Shown one piece after another: positions 34,214 to 43,267 of a stretch of DNA of 55,471 nt. The stretch is from CAJCIY01 sp036379355 (lineage in GTDB: Bacteria; Actinomycetota; Actinomycetes; Mycobacteriales; CAJCIY01): NCBI GenBank assembly GCA_036379355.1, contig DASVGV010000112.1, positions 1 through 55,471 of the forward strand, read 5' to 3'. The translations under genes were made by a program, and so were the position numbers. The notes beneath the pieces were generated by a model. It made no database searches. It was not told where the DNA came from and saw only the letters and a program-made list of their open reading frames with translations. Position 1 is the stretch's first letter, and each line of letters opens with the position of its first letter.

Positions 34214-34723
34214 ATGACCTGGATCGCCCCCACCCCCACCCACGAGGACCATCAGCCCCTCACCGGTTCCGCCCAGTCGATCCTCGTGGGCTATCTGGCA
34301 GCACAGCGCGCCGGACTGCTGAACGTCTGCGCCGGTCTCACCGCCGACCAGATGGCGGCGCGCTCGGTGGCGCCGTCGACATTGAGCCTGCTCGGCCTGG
34401 TCCGTCACCTGACGAAGGTGGAGCGCACCTGGCTGCGCATCCGCGTGGCAGGTGAGGACGTCGCACCGCTGTTCCCGCGCAAGGACGAGGACTTCGACGA
34501 CGTACGAGCCGACGACGCCGGGAGCGCGTTCGCCGCGCTACAGGCGGAATGGGGCGCCTGCGACACGGCAGTACGGGGCCTGCCGCTCGAGACCACGTTC
34601 GACTACCGGGGGCAGGAGATGTCGCTCGGGTCGGTCTACGCGCACCTCATCGAGGAGTACGCCCGCCACAACGGCCACGCCGACCTGCTGCGGGAGTCGA
34701 TCGACGGCGTCACGGGCCGCTGA
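34214..34723 (+). CDS. DinB/DUF664 family protein (mycothiol-transferase-like)
   Basis: A 169-residue four-helix-bundle protein. LLGLVRHLTKVERTWLRIRV gives the first metal His region and SVYAHLIEEYARHNGHADLL the other His residues. Actinobacterial DUF664 members often use mycothiol as cofactor in transferase or isomerase reactions. GAGACT six bases before the ATG at 34214 could be a -10 box for a leaderless transcript. The real substrate is unknown. Confidence 0.87.
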   Translation: MTWIAPTPTHEDHQPLTGSAQSILVGYLAAQRAGLLNVCAGLTADQMAARSVAPSTLSLLGLVRHLTKVERTWLRIRVAGEDVAPLFPRKDEDFDDVRADDAGSAFAALQAEWGACDTAVRGLPLETTFDYRGQEMSLGSVYAHLIEEYARHNGHADLLRESIDGVTGR

Positions 34724-34739
34724 GAGGGCCGTGCCCGTC

Positions 34740-35219
34740 ATGAAGCGCAGCGCCGGAATCCTGCTGTGGCACCGCGGGGCGGACGGCATCGCCGTCCTGC
34801 TCGGCCATCCGGGCGGGCCGCTGTTCGCGCGCCGGGACGACCACCACTGGTCGATCCCCAAGGGCGAGTACGCGTCCGGCGAGCAACCCGTGGATGCCGC
34901 CCGGCGCGAGTTCACGGAGGAGACGGGCGCCCCCGTGCCTCCCGGCGACCTGCTCGACCTCGGACAGGCGCGACAGCGCAGCGGGAAGCTGAACACCATC
35001 TTCGCCCTGGAGGGGGACCTCGACGCCAGCGCGTGCGTCAGCAACTCGTTCACGATGTCCTGGCCGCGCGGGTCGGGACGCCTCGGGACATTCCCGGAGA
35101 TGGACCGGTTCTGCTGGTTCACGCTGCCGGCGGCGCGCATCAAGATCTTCGACGCCCAACTGGTGTTCCTCGACCGGCTGCTGGACGCCGTCGGCGACAC
35201 GGCGGCGCAGCGCGGCTGA
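34740..35219 (+). CDS. NUDIX hydrolase
   Basis: A 159-residue protein with a complete Nudix box, GEYASGEQPVDAARREFTEE followed by TGA. The flanks (KRSAGILLWHRG; HHWSIPKG) resemble the small actinobacterial members that act on nucleoside or dinucleotide polyphosphates. It begins 16 bp after the DinB stop and is probably co-transcribed. GTG at 34731 is an alternative start, closer to a GAGAGG sequence. Confidence 0.92.
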   Translation: MKRSAGILLWHRGADGIAVLLGHPGGPLFARRDDHHWSIPKGEYASGEQPVDAARREFTEETGAPVPPGDLLDLGQARQRSGKLNTIFALEGDLDASACVSNSFTMSWPRGSGRLGTFPEMDRFCWFTLPAARIKIFDAQLVFLDRLLDAVGDTAAQRG

Positions 35220-35248
35220 GCCGCGCGGACAGGTCATGCTGTGGGGCC

Positions 35249-35605
35249 GTGCCGTGGACCCGTACCGACGCCTGGATGCTGGCCTCCGTGGTCTCCTCCG
35301 GAGGCGAGCTGGTTCAGCTGCTGGCCGCGGCCGACGCCATCGGCGGCTCGGTGCCGAGCCTCGACGAGCTGTCCACGTCGCTGGACCGGCTGTCGAGCGC
35401 CGGTCTCATCAGCACCTACCAGGGCCTGGCACCGACCCCGCGCGGGACGGCGCTGTGGCAGACAGACCCCGAAAGAGACCTCGATGCGAGCCTCGACCGG
35501 CTACTCGCCGCCCTGAACGAGGTGTACCTGCCCGAGGGACGGCAGGCGTTGCGGGTCGACCCGGACCTCTACGAGGCCGCACGGGCCGAGTACGACCGGT
35601 GGTGA
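35249..35605 (+). CDS. Winged-helix-like hypothetical protein
   Basis: A 118-residue protein. The N-terminal 70 residues (ELVQLLAAADAIGGSVPSLD to LISTYQGLAPTPRGTALW) have the helix order and the Leu-Ser-x-Ala-Gly-Leu-Ile pattern of a winged-helix DNA-binding fold as in PadR/MarR relatives, but without a full family match. The start is GTG at 35249 or ATG at 35276. It lies 29 bp after the NUDIX gene. Confidence 0.65.
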   Translation: MPWTRTDAWMLASVVSSGGELVQLLAAADAIGGSVPSLDELSTSLDRLSSAGLISTYQGLAPTPRGTALWQTDPERDLDASLDRLLAALNEVYLPEGRQALRVDPDLYEAARAEYDRW

Positions 35606-35626
35606 CGGCGGGATGCGGCCCCCTGA

Positions 35627-36271
35627 TCAGACCTCCGCGGTCGCGCGCACGTCGAGGTGCTCGAACCGCACGCCGTAGCGACCTCCGAGGGACGACACCT
35701 GCGCCTCGACGAAGCCGCGGCCGAACTCCGACAGCAACGCGTCATGCACCTGGACCGCGTGCGGGGCGCGCACCGCGATGAGGAAGTCGATCGCCTCGGA
35801 CATCTTCATCCAGGGACCGGAGGTCGGCAGCAGCAGCGTCGACACCGGCTGGTCGGGGACGGCGAACGAGTCGCCGGGGTGGTAGACCGCCGTGCCACCG
35901 GCGGCGAGACGGAACCCCACGTTGGCGCACATCGGGATCAGTGGGTGGATGACCGCGTGCTGGCCGCCGTGCGTCGAGACCGCGAACCCGCCGGCGTCGA
36001 ACGACTGGCCCGGCTCGACGGCCGCGGCCTGATCGGAGGCGAACTGGGACGCCACCGGACCGGGCGCGAACAGACGCAGCGACGAGTCAGCAGCGAGCGC
36101 CTTCGTCACGGCGTCCACGTCGATGTGGTCGGCATGCTCGTGTGTGACGAGGATCGCGGAAACGCCCTCGATCGCCTCCGCGATCTCGGAGAACGAGCCG
36201 GGGTCGATCGCGATGGCGTGGTCGCCGTCCTCCACGCGGATGCAGGCGTGGGTGAACTTCTGGATGCGCAT
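35627..36271 (-). CDS. Metallo-beta-lactamase-fold hydrolase (UlaG-like)
   Basis: A 214-residue protein with the zinc motif THEHADHID (HxHxDH), an upstream Asp in IDPGSF and downstream His in YHPGDSF and VQVHDAL. This matches the short UlaG/L-ascorbate-6-phosphate-lactonase-like branch. AGGGGG sits before the ATG at 36271, which begins the conserved MRIQKFTHACI. The substrate is unknown. The gene following on the same strand codes for a GDT1-type transporter, but transcription runs away from it. Confidence 0.88.
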   Translation of the reverse strand: MRIQKFTHACIRVEDGDHAIAIDPGSFSEIAEAIEGVSAILVTHEHADHIDVDAVTKALAADSSLRLFAPGPVASQFASDQAAAVEPGQSFDAGGFAVSTHGGQHAVIHPLIPMCANVGFRLAAGGTAVYHPGDSFAVPDQPVSTLLLPTSGPWMKMSEAIDFLIAVRAPHAVQVHDALLSEFGRGFVEAQVSSLGGRYGVRFEHLDVRATAEV

Positions 36272-36314
36272 GCCCCCTGCATACACCGTCCGTGCGCCCG
36301 TCCGGGCAACCGGC

Positions 36315-36911
36315 TCAGCCGCGAATCGCGGACACCACGCTGAGGGCGGACAGCACGATCATGATCGTCGCCGCGACCCGGGTGATCCACACCAGCGGGA
36401 CGCGATCGAGCAGCCGCCGGCCACCCAGGATTCCCAGCGCGCCGACGCCCCACAACCCGAGCGTCGCCCCGATACCGACCGCCAGCGGGTCGTGGTACTT
36501 CGCCACCAGGTTGGCGGTGAGGATCTCGGTGAGGTCCCCGAACTCCGCCACGAAGATCACACCGAAGCTGGTTCCGATGACCCGGAGCGGACCGAGCCCG
36601 GTGCGGGCCGGCCCGAGCTCCTCCGCCGCCTCGGCGACCTCGTGCTTCCCGCCCTCGCGCAGCAGCAGCGCGGCACCCAGCGCGAACAGGACGGCGACCA
36701 CCGCCTCGAGCGGACGGTGCGGGATGAGCCGCAGCAGACTCCCGGCCCCGATCGCGATGAGCACGTGGACAAGGAACGCCGCGGCCACGCCGAGGAACAC
36801 CTGGCCGGCGCGGTAGCGCGTACCCAGCAGGAGGCTCGCGAGCGCGGTCTTGTCCGGCAGCTCGGCCAGGAAGATCGTGACGAAGACGACGCCCAGGACC
36901 GACAGGCTCAC
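36315..36911 (-). CDS. GDT1/TMEM165 family cation transporter
   Basis: A 198-residue protein with six transmembrane helices in two repeats. Each carries the family's E-x-G-D-x-T signature in variant form: ELPDKTAL (Glu17 region) and EFGDLTEIL. Members export Mn2+ or Ca2+, so manganese homeostasis is likely. The GTG at 36911 begins the first helix. It is divergent from the PAP2 gene. Confidence 0.88.
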   Translation of the reverse strand: MSLSVLGVVFVTIFLAELPDKTALASLLLGTRYRAGQVFLGVAAAFLVHVLIAIGAGSLLRLIPHRPLEAVVAVLFALGAALLLREGGKHEVAEAAEELGPARTGLGPLRVIGTSFGVIFVAEFGDLTEILTANLVAKYHDPLAVGIGATLGLWGVGALGILGGRRLLDRVPLVWITRVAATIMIVLSALSVVSAIRG

Positions 36912-37006
36912 CGAACTTCCGTCCGGAGCCGACGAGCCGGGACTCGAGCCGTGTCAGTCACATCGCCGCAGAGCCTAACGGCCGCCATCATGGGAGAATC
37001 GCCCCC

Positions 37007-37843
37007 ATGGCCGTGGAGACCGATCCCACTCCCGCGGGATCGGCCCCACCGAGAGAGCTGTCGTGGCGGGACCGGTGGCGGCGACGACTGCACTGGGACA
37101 CGTACCACTGGTGGCAGGAGGTCGTGCTCGTCGGGGTCGGCTACGCGATCTACACGGTGATTCGGGACACGGTCCCGGCGCACCAGGCGACCGCCTTCCA
37201 CAACGCGCGTGACATCGTCCACTGGGAGCGCGCCCTCGGCATCTTCCGCGAGATCGACGTCAACCACTGGCTGGTCAAGACCCACTGGCTGGTCGACTTC
37301 GCCGACTACTGGTACGCCACCGCGCATTTCGTCGTCACGCTGGCGGTCGCGGCCTGGATCATCTGGAAGTTCCCGCGGTACGCCCGCGCGCTGCGGATCG
37401 CCTGGTACTCGATGAACGTCTACGCGCTGATCGGGTTCGCGTTCTACCCGCTGGCGCCGCCGCGCTACTTCGACGGCAAGACCGCCCTGCCGGACCTGCA
37501 CTTCGTCGACACGATCATGACGTACGGGATCTGGGGGTCGGTGGGCAAGAAGGGCAGCGCCGACGGGGCGAGCAACCAGTTCGCGGCCATGCCCTCGATG
37601 CACATCGGCTGGTCGACGTGGTGCGCGGTCGTGATCGTGGTCATGGCCACCCGCTGGTGGGTCAAGGTGCTCGGCGCGATCTACCCGCTCGTCACGCTGT
37701 TCTCGATCATCGGCACGGCCAACCACTACTTCCTCGACGCACTCGGCGGCCTCGGCGCGCTCGGGCTGGGCTTCCTGACGGCGGTGGTCATGACCCGCCA
37801 CGGCCCGTTCACGCCCGAACCCGAACCTCAACCCGCGGCGTAG
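37007..37843 (+). CDS. PAP2-superfamily membrane protein
   Basis: A 278-residue protein with six helices. The phosphatase motifs are AAMPSMHIGWS (PSxH) and GTANHYFLDALGG (last catalytic His and Asp); YPLAPPRY is characteristic of the inositol-phosphorylceramide-synthase-like PAP2_3 branch. It is likely a lipid phosphatase or phosphotransferase in the cytoplasmic membrane. It overlaps the end of glnE, on the other strand, by 16 bp. Confidence 0.88.
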   Translation: MAVETDPTPAGSAPPRELSWRDRWRRRLHWDTYHWWQEVVLVGVGYAIYTVIRDTVPAHQATAFHNARDIVHWERALGIFREIDVNHWLVKTHWLVDFADYWYATAHFVVTLAVAAWIIWKFPRYARALRIAWYSMNVYALIGFAFYPLAPPRYFDGKTALPDLHFVDTIMTYGIWGSVGKKGSADGASNQFAAMPSMHIGWSTWCAVVIVVMATRWWVKVLGAIYPLVTLFSIIGTANHYFLDALGGLGALGLGFLTAVVMTRHGPFTPEPEPQPAA

Positions 37844-40818
37844 AAGGCCCGCTCGGTGACCTCGCGAGCGGCGTCGAACGACGCCCGCAGGTCTGCCAGC
37901 AGGTCGGTCCCGCCGAGCGGCGGGTAGTGCATCAAGCGGGCCACGCCCTCGAGCTCCTTGGACCCCTCCTCCGGGAGCACGTCGTCGGTCTTCCCGGTGA
38001 CGAGGGTGATCGCGTTGCGCGCCCGAGCCGCTCCCGTCCACGCGGCCCTGAGCACCCCGGCGTCGGCCGCGGCAAGCAGGCCCGCCGCGACGGCGGCGTC
38101 GAGTGCGGGCAGGGTGCCGGTGACCCGCAGCTCGGTGCGCTCGTAGCCGTGACGCAGCTGGAGCAGCTGCACGGTCCACTCGACGTCCGACAGACCGCCC
38201 GGACCGAGCTTCAGGTCGCGGCGGCGACTCTCGGGCTTCACGCGCTCGGTCTCCATCCGCCGCTTGAGCCGGCGCACCTCCTCGGCCTGGTCGTCGCCGA
38301 AGTGCCGGGGGTAGCGGGCGAGATCCGCGACCTGCACGAAGAACCGGTCGGAGAGCGGGCCGTCGCCGGCGAGGGGGGCGGCGCGCAGCAGCGCCTGCGC
38401 CTCCCAGACCGAGGACCAGCGCGCGTGGTAGCCGCGGTACGCGGCCAGGCTGCGAACCAGCGGTCCCTGCTTGCCCTCGGGCCGAAGTCCCGCGTCGAGG
38501 CCGATGGCCGGGTCGGGAGCCGGGACCGCCAGCAGCCGACGTACCTCCGCGGCAATGTCCCGGGCCGCGGTCGCCGCCGCCTGCTCGTCGGCTCCGGGAT
38601 GCGGGTCGTAGACGAAGACGACGTCGGCGTCGCTGCCGTAGCCGATCTCGGCTCCGCCCAGCCGGCCGAGCGCGATGATCGCGATGTCGAGCGGTACGGG
38701 ACCGCCCATCCGGTCGGCGACCGCTCGCCGGGCCACGTCGAGCGTGGTCGCGATGGTGGCGGACGCCGTGGCGGTCAGCGCGCGGCCCACCTCGGTGACG
38801 TCCACGTGCCCGAACAGGTCTGCGGCCGCGATCCGCAGCAGCTCCACCCGGCGCAGCGCACGGCAGGCGAGCACCGCCGCCTCGCTGTCGGCCGCACGCG
38901 AGGCGACGGCCGCCATCGCACCCTCCACGTCGACCCGCTCGCGCGGAGCCAGCGCCTCGTCGTCGGCGAGGATCCGGATGCCGTCCGGGGCGCGCTGCAG
39001 CAGGTTGCTGGCGTACCGCGAGGTCCCGAGCACGAACGCGAGACGCTCGGCCGCCTGCCCCTCGTCGCGCAGGAGCTTGAGGTACCAGGGGGTGCGTCCG
39101 AGCGCCTCGGACACCTGGCGGAACGCGAGGAGCCCGCCGTCGGGGTCGGCGGACGAGGCGAACGTGTCCACCATCACGGGCAGGAGCGTCCGCTGGATCG
39201 CCGCGGTACGGGACACGCCGGCCGTCAGGGCAGCGAGATGTTGCAGGGCACGTTCCGGGTCGGCGAACCCGAGCGCGGTCAGCAGGTCACGCGCCTTGTC
39301 GGGACTCAGCCGCGCGACGTCGTCCGGGAGCCGGGCTACGGCCGCCAAGAGCGGCCGGTAGAACAGCTTGTCGTGGAGGCGGCGGACGCTGGTCGTCCGT
39401 CGCCGCAGCTCGGCGGTGAACTCGTCCGCGGTCCGCAGGTCCGTGGTACGGGCCAGGCGGCGAAGTGCCTCCGGGTCGCCGGGGATGACGTGCGTGCGGC
39501 GCAGCCGCCACAGCTGCAGCCGGTGCTCGACCCAGCGGAGCCAGCGGTAGCTGTCCCCCAGTTCGAAGGCGTCCCCGCGGCCGACGTACCCGCCGTCGCG
39601 CAGCGCCGCGAGCGCGTCGAGCGTCGACGCGGACCGCAGGGACGGGTCGGTGCGCCCGTGGACCAGCTGCAGAAGCTGGACCGCGAACTCGACATCGCGC
39701 AGGCCGCCGGGACCGAGCTTCAGCTGCCGGTCGGCATCCTGCGGCCGCACGCTCTGCTCGACGCGGCGGCGCATGGCCTGGACGTCGACGACGAAGCTGG
39801 GGCGCGACGCGGCGGACCAGACCAGCGGCGCGATCTCGTCGCAGTAGGCGCGACCGAGCTCCAGGTCGCCGGCGGCGGGACGCGCCTTGAGCAGGGCCTG
39901 GAACTCCCAGGTCCGCGCCCACCGCTCGTAGTACGCGCGGTGGCTGGCGAGGGTGCGCACCAGCGGGCCCATCCGGCCCTCCGGCCGCAGGTTCGGGTCC
40001 ACCGGGAACAGCGCCCCGTCCGGCCCCGACTCGCCGCAGACGCGGATCAGGCCCTCCGCCAGCGCCGTGGCCGTCCTGAGCGCGGGCTGCTCGTCGTGGC
40101 CCGCGAGCGGCGCCGCGACGAAGACGACGTCCACGTCCGAGGAGTAGTTCAGCTCGTGGCCGCCGCACTTGCCCATGGCGATGACGGCCAGCCGCGCGGG
40201 TGCGGCGCCCGCCGGCACGCCCGCGGCCGCGACCGCGAGCGCCGCCTCCAAGGCGGCGTCGGCCAGGTCGGCCAGCTCGGCGGCCACGTCGTCGACGAGC
40301 AGGCCGGTCAGGTCCCGGGCGGCCAGCAGCAGCTGCTGCCGCCGGTACGCGGCGCGCAGGGCGTCGGCGGTCTCCGGCCCCGCGGCCCGCGCGGTCGAGC
40401 CGCCGCTCCCCCACGGCAGCGGGTCGTCCGGCGGCGCGCCGACGGCCTGCAGCAGCGTGCGGCGCAGCCCGTATGCCGACGGGCGGCTGGCCGCGACCTC
40501 GTCGTCGCAGAGCACGTGCCAGTCGGCCGGGTGCCGGACCAGGTGCTCCCCCAGGGCGATGCTCGCGCCCAGCACCAGCGTCGTCCGCCGGCGCGCTCCC
40601 TCCTGGGCGTCCAGCGTGCGCAACAGGTCCCGGCCGTCCGGCGCGGCGTCGACGACCGCGGCGAGCGCGTGCAGCGCGAGCTGCGGGTCGGCGGCGGCGG
40701 CAAGGGCTTCGACCACGGCCTCCGACGCGCCGAGGCGGTCGAGAACTGCGCCGGCGCCCTCACGGAAACCCAGTCGTACCAGCGTCTCCCGGGGTCTGTC
40801 TCCCGGCCCGACCGTCAC
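37828..40818 (-). CDS. glnE: Bifunctional glutamine synthetase adenylyltransferase/adenylyl-removing enzyme
   Basis: A 996-residue two-headed nucleotidyltransferase controlling GlnA1 by (de)adenylylation of its tyrosine. The N-terminal head has VIAMGKCGGHELNYSSDVDV (GxxxxxxxxxxxDxD) and the C-terminal head IIALGRLGGAEIGYGSDADV. Each is followed by a FPVDPNLRPEGRMGP or GLDAGLRPEGKQGP block and a KLGPGGLxDVE motif. The GTG at 40818 overlaps the amidotransferase stop (GTGA) and length is normal. In M. tuberculosis it directly follows glnA1; here about 26 kb separate them. Confidence 0.97.
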   Translation of the reverse strand: MTVGPGDRPRETLVRLGFREGAGAVLDRLGASEAVVEALAAAADPQLALHALAAVVDAAPDGRDLLRTLDAQEGARRRTTLVLGASIALGEHLVRHPADWHVLCDDEVAASRPSAYGLRRTLLQAVGAPPDDPLPWGSGGSTARAAGPETADALRAAYRRQQLLLAARDLTGLLVDDVAAELADLADAALEAALAVAAAGVPAGAAPARLAVIAMGKCGGHELNYSSDVDVVFVAAPLAGHDEQPALRTATALAEGLIRVCGESGPDGALFPVDPNLRPEGRMGPLVRTLASHRAYYERWARTWEFQALLKARPAAGDLELGRAYCDEIAPLVWSAASRPSFVVDVQAMRRRVEQSVRPQDADRQLKLGPGGLRDVEFAVQLLQLVHGRTDPSLRSASTLDALAALRDGGYVGRGDAFELGDSYRWLRWVEHRLQLWRLRRTHVIPGDPEALRRLARTTDLRTADEFTAELRRRTTSVRRLHDKLFYRPLLAAVARLPDDVARLSPDKARDLLTALGFADPERALQHLAALTAGVSRTAAIQRTLLPVMVDTFASSADPDGGLLAFRQVSEALGRTPWYLKLLRDEGQAAERLAFVLGTSRYASNLLQRAPDGIRILADDEALAPRERVDVEGAMAAVASRAADSEAAVLACRALRRVELLRIAAADLFGHVDVTEVGRALTATASATIATTLDVARRAVADRMGGPVPLDIAIIALGRLGGAEIGYGSDADVVFVYDPHPGADEQAAATAARDIAAEVRRLLAVPAPDPAIGLDAGLRPEGKQGPLVRSLAAYRGYHARWSSVWEAQALLRAAPLAGDGPLSDRFFVQVADLARYPRHFGDDQAEEVRRLKRRMETERVKPESRRRDLKLGPGGLSDVEWTVQLLQLRHGYERTELRVTGTLPALDAAVAAGLLAAADAGVLRAAWTGAARARNAITLVTGKTDDVLPEEGSKELEGVARLMHYPPLGGTDLLADLRASFDAAREVTERAFYAAG

Positions 40819-41513
40819 GTGAGGGTCACCCCCGAGAACCCGCCCCGGACCACGCGGGCGAACGCCTCGGCGAGCGGGCGCCACGTGCGTTCGAGGTCGA
40901 CGTCGTCCGGGAAGGGCAGGACGTCGTCCCGGGGAACGCCGGCGTCGTCGGCCCACCGCGCGACCATCGCCTCGTCGACCTCGGGGTGCAGTTGAAGGCC
41001 CCACGCGCGGCCGCCGACGCGGAACGCCTGGATCTCGGTGTGCTCGCCGCGCAGCAGCGGCACTGCGCCGGCCGGGAGAGCGGACACCTCGTCGTCGTGC
41101 CAGTGCACCGCGTCCGGAAGCCAGACCAGCGTCCGGAACAGCGGATCGTCGGCGCACGCATCCCCCTTGCGTACCAGGCCCCAGCCGTGCTCGGGACCGT
41201 TCGGGTTGCGCCGAACCTCACCGCCGGTCGCCAGGGCGAGCAGCTGCGCGCCGAGGCAGATGCCGAGGTACGGCAAGCCGTCGGCGACCGCACGGGCGAT
41301 CAGGGCGCGCTCGGCCGGCAGGTCGCCGCCGTCGCCGCGCGCGTCCATCGGCCCGCCCATGACGACGAGCGCATCCTGCTCGACGCGGGCAGGCAGCCGG
41401 TCGCCGGCGTGCAGCCGGCAGACGTCGAGGGCGACACCGGCGTCGGGCAGCCAGCGACCGAGGGCCCCGGGATGCTCGGCGGCGACGTGCTCGACCACCA
41501 GAGCCCGGGCCAT
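40815..41513 (-). CDS. Class I glutamine amidotransferase-like protein
   Basis: A 232-residue GATase1 domain with the full triad: the nucleophile Cys in YLGICLGAQLLA, and His and Glu in GLQLHPEVDE. It resembles the GMP-synthase-like stand-alone amidotransferases that act on glutamine or gamma-glutamyl compounds. It sits between glnA2 and glnE on the same strand and is translationally coupled to glnE, so its level is tied to nitrogen regulation. AGGAGGA precedes the start. The physiological substrate is unknown. Confidence 0.88.
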   Translation of the reverse strand: MARALVVEHVAAEHPGALGRWLPDAGVALDVCRLHAGDRLPARVEQDALVVMGGPMDARGDGGDLPAERALIARAVADGLPYLGICLGAQLLALATGGEVRRNPNGPEHGWGLVRKGDACADDPLFRTLVWLPDAVHWHDDEVSALPAGAVPLLRGEHTEIQAFRVGGRAWGLQLHPEVDEAMVARWADDAGVPRDDVLPFPDDVDLERTWRPLAEAFARVVRGGFSGVTLT

Positions 41514-41801
41514 AGGTCCTCCTCGTGTCCGACCCCGCCACCGGCGCGTACGCGGGTGGCCCGACCTGCGCGCGACCGACGACAGTGTCGCGCACGGGGC
41601 CGCCGCGCGGTGGCCTGGCGCCGCTCCCCGCGGCAGTCGGTGGCCTGCTGCGACTTCCGCTCCGGGACGAGTGCCTGAACGCGCTCGTCTGCTTCTACGC
41701 GCTCATCCAGCTGCCGAGAGTGCTTCTGTCGCAAGGCATTGCGAAGAACCCCCGTCGACGCGCCGGCACACCACCGCGCGCCGGCCGGCGCGACGCAGCA
41801 G
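41514..41801. other. glnA2-amidotransferase intergenic region
   Basis: The 288 bp between glnA2 and the downstream amidotransferase gene contain no credible gene. Near the glnA2 end lies the perfect 16-bp palindrome cgcgccggccggcgcg (41777-41792), which could end glnA2 transcription. A smaller gtcgcgcac-type inverted motif occurs near 41587-41600. Confidence 0.5.
41777..41792. terminator. GC-rich palindrome downstream of glnA2
   Basis: A perfect 16-bp self-complementary sequence starting 10 bp beyond the glnA2 stop. It has no T-run, as is common for actinobacterial terminators. It may instead be a processing or protein-binding site. Confidence 0.35.
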
Positions 41802-43142
41802 TCAGAGCGTGGGCAGGTAGCGGTCCACCTCGTACGAGCTGACCTGGCGCCGGTAGTCGGCCCACTCGGCGCGCTTGTTGCGCAGGAAGTAGTCGAAGAG
41901 CGTCTCGCCCAGCGTCTCGGCGGCGAGCTTGGAGTCCTCCATGACGTCGAGCGCGGCGTCCAGCGAGCTCGGGAGGGCGACGAGCCCCATCGCCTTGCGC
42001 TGCTTGTCCGTGAGCGACCACACGTTGTCCTCAGCTCCGGGAGGCAGCTCGTACTTGCCCTCGATGCCCTGCAGGCCTGCGGCGAGGATCAGCGCGTACG
42101 CGAGGTACGGGTTGCAGGCCGGGTCGGGCGCGCGGTACTCGACGCGGGTCGAGTTCCCCTTGGCCGGCTTGTACATCGGCACCCGGACGAGCGCGCTGCG
42201 GTTGTTGTGCCCCCAGCAGATGTACGACGGGGCCTCCGCACCCATCACGAGGCGCTTGTAGGAGTTCACCCACTGGTTGGTCACGGCGGTGATCTCCGCC
42301 GCGTGCGTCAGCAGGCCGGCGATGAACGACCGGGCGACGGGCGACAGGTGCAGCTCGTCGGACGAGTCGTGGAAGGCGTTGGCGTCGCCCTCGAACAGCG
42401 ACAGGTGCGTGTGCATGCCGGACCCCGCGAGGTCCGTGAACGGCTTGGGCATGAACGAGGCGAAGACGTCCTGGGCCAGCGCGACCTGCTTCATCACCAC
42501 CCGGAACGTCATGACGTTGTCGGCGGTCGTCAGCGCGTCGGCGTACCGCAGGTCGATCTCCTGCTGGCCGGGGGCGACCTCGTGGTGGCTGAACTCCACG
42601 GAGATCCCGAGCTGCTCGAGCATCATGATCGCGTCGCGGCGGAAGTCGTGCGACTCGCCCCGGGGGGTCAGGTCGAAGTAGCCGCCCCGGTCCACGGGCG
42701 GCGGCGGCGGCGAGCCGATCTCGGGCGCCTCCTGGAGCAGGTAGAACTCGATCTCCGGGTGCGTGTAGAAGGTGAAGCCGCGATCGGCGGCCTTGGCCAG
42801 CTGCCGGCGCAGGACGTGCCGCGGGTCGGTCGAAGAGTGGTCCCCGTCGGGCGTGAGGATGTCGCAGAACATGCGCGCGGTCCCGGGCGACTCCCCCCGC
42901 CAGGGCAGCACCTGGAACGTCGAGGCGTCCGGCCGGGCGAGCATGTCCGACTCGTACACCCGGGAGAAGCCTTCGATCGCCGACCCGTCGAAGCCGATGC
43001 CCTCGCTGAACGCTCCTTCCAGCTCGGCGGGCGCGACCGCCACCGACTTGAGCACCCCGAGCACGTCGGTGAACCACAGCCGGATGAAGCGGATGTCCCG
43101 TTCCTCGAGGGTGCGAAGCACGAACTCCTGCTGCTTGTCCAC
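41802..43142 (-). CDS. glnA2: Glutamine synthetase GlnA2-type (non-adenylylated)
   Basis: A 446-residue GS-I-alpha-like protein, the same length as M. tuberculosis GlnA2. Features are RFIRLWFTDVLGVLKSVAV, IGFDGSAIEGFSRVYESDM, HPEIEFYLL (metal Glu), GSGMHTHLSLF and NRSALVRVP. At the place of the adenylylation Tyr it has EDNVWSLTDKQ, so GlnE should not modify it. Some GlnA2/3-type homologues act as gamma-glutamylpolyamine synthetases, but this one is closest to the biosynthetic GlnA2. GTG at 43142 is the only start that fits the homology. Confidence 0.95.
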   Translation of the reverse strand: MDKQQEFVLRTLEERDIRFIRLWFTDVLGVLKSVAVAPAELEGAFSEGIGFDGSAIEGFSRVYESDMLARPDASTFQVLPWRGESPGTARMFCDILTPDGDHSSTDPRHVLRRQLAKAADRGFTFYTHPEIEFYLLQEAPEIGSPPPPPVDRGGYFDLTPRGESHDFRRDAIMMLEQLGISVEFSHHEVAPGQQEIDLRYADALTTADNVMTFRVVMKQVALAQDVFASFMPKPFTDLAGSGMHTHLSLFEGDANAFHDSSDELHLSPVARSFIAGLLTHAAEITAVTNQWVNSYKRLVMGAEAPSYICWGHNNRSALVRVPMYKPAKGNSTRVEYRAPDPACNPYLAYALILAAGLQGIEGKYELPPGAEDNVWSLTDKQRKAMGLVALPSSLDAALDVMEDSKLAAETLGETLFDYFLRNKRAEWADYRRQVSSYEVDRYLPTL

Positions 43143-43267
43143 CTGCCCATCGTGCCACCCGGGACCGGCCGTGCGGGCCGGTTGGGTCAGGTCGTTTCGA
43201 CGGGGTTGTGGTCCGGTCGGTCCGGGTGAAGGCTGGCGCGTGCGAGGACATCCGGGAGGCGACGCAG

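Noticed and set aside
36912..37006. Manganese (yybP-ykoY) riboswitch before the GDT1-type gene
   Set aside because: The 95-bp leader lacks the conserved loops of that riboswitch, and nothing beyond ordinary GC-rich pairing is seen.
37618..40995. 1125-codon open frame on the plus strand
   Set aside because: It is antisense to glnE, whose two catalytic heads are unmistakable, so this is a shadow.
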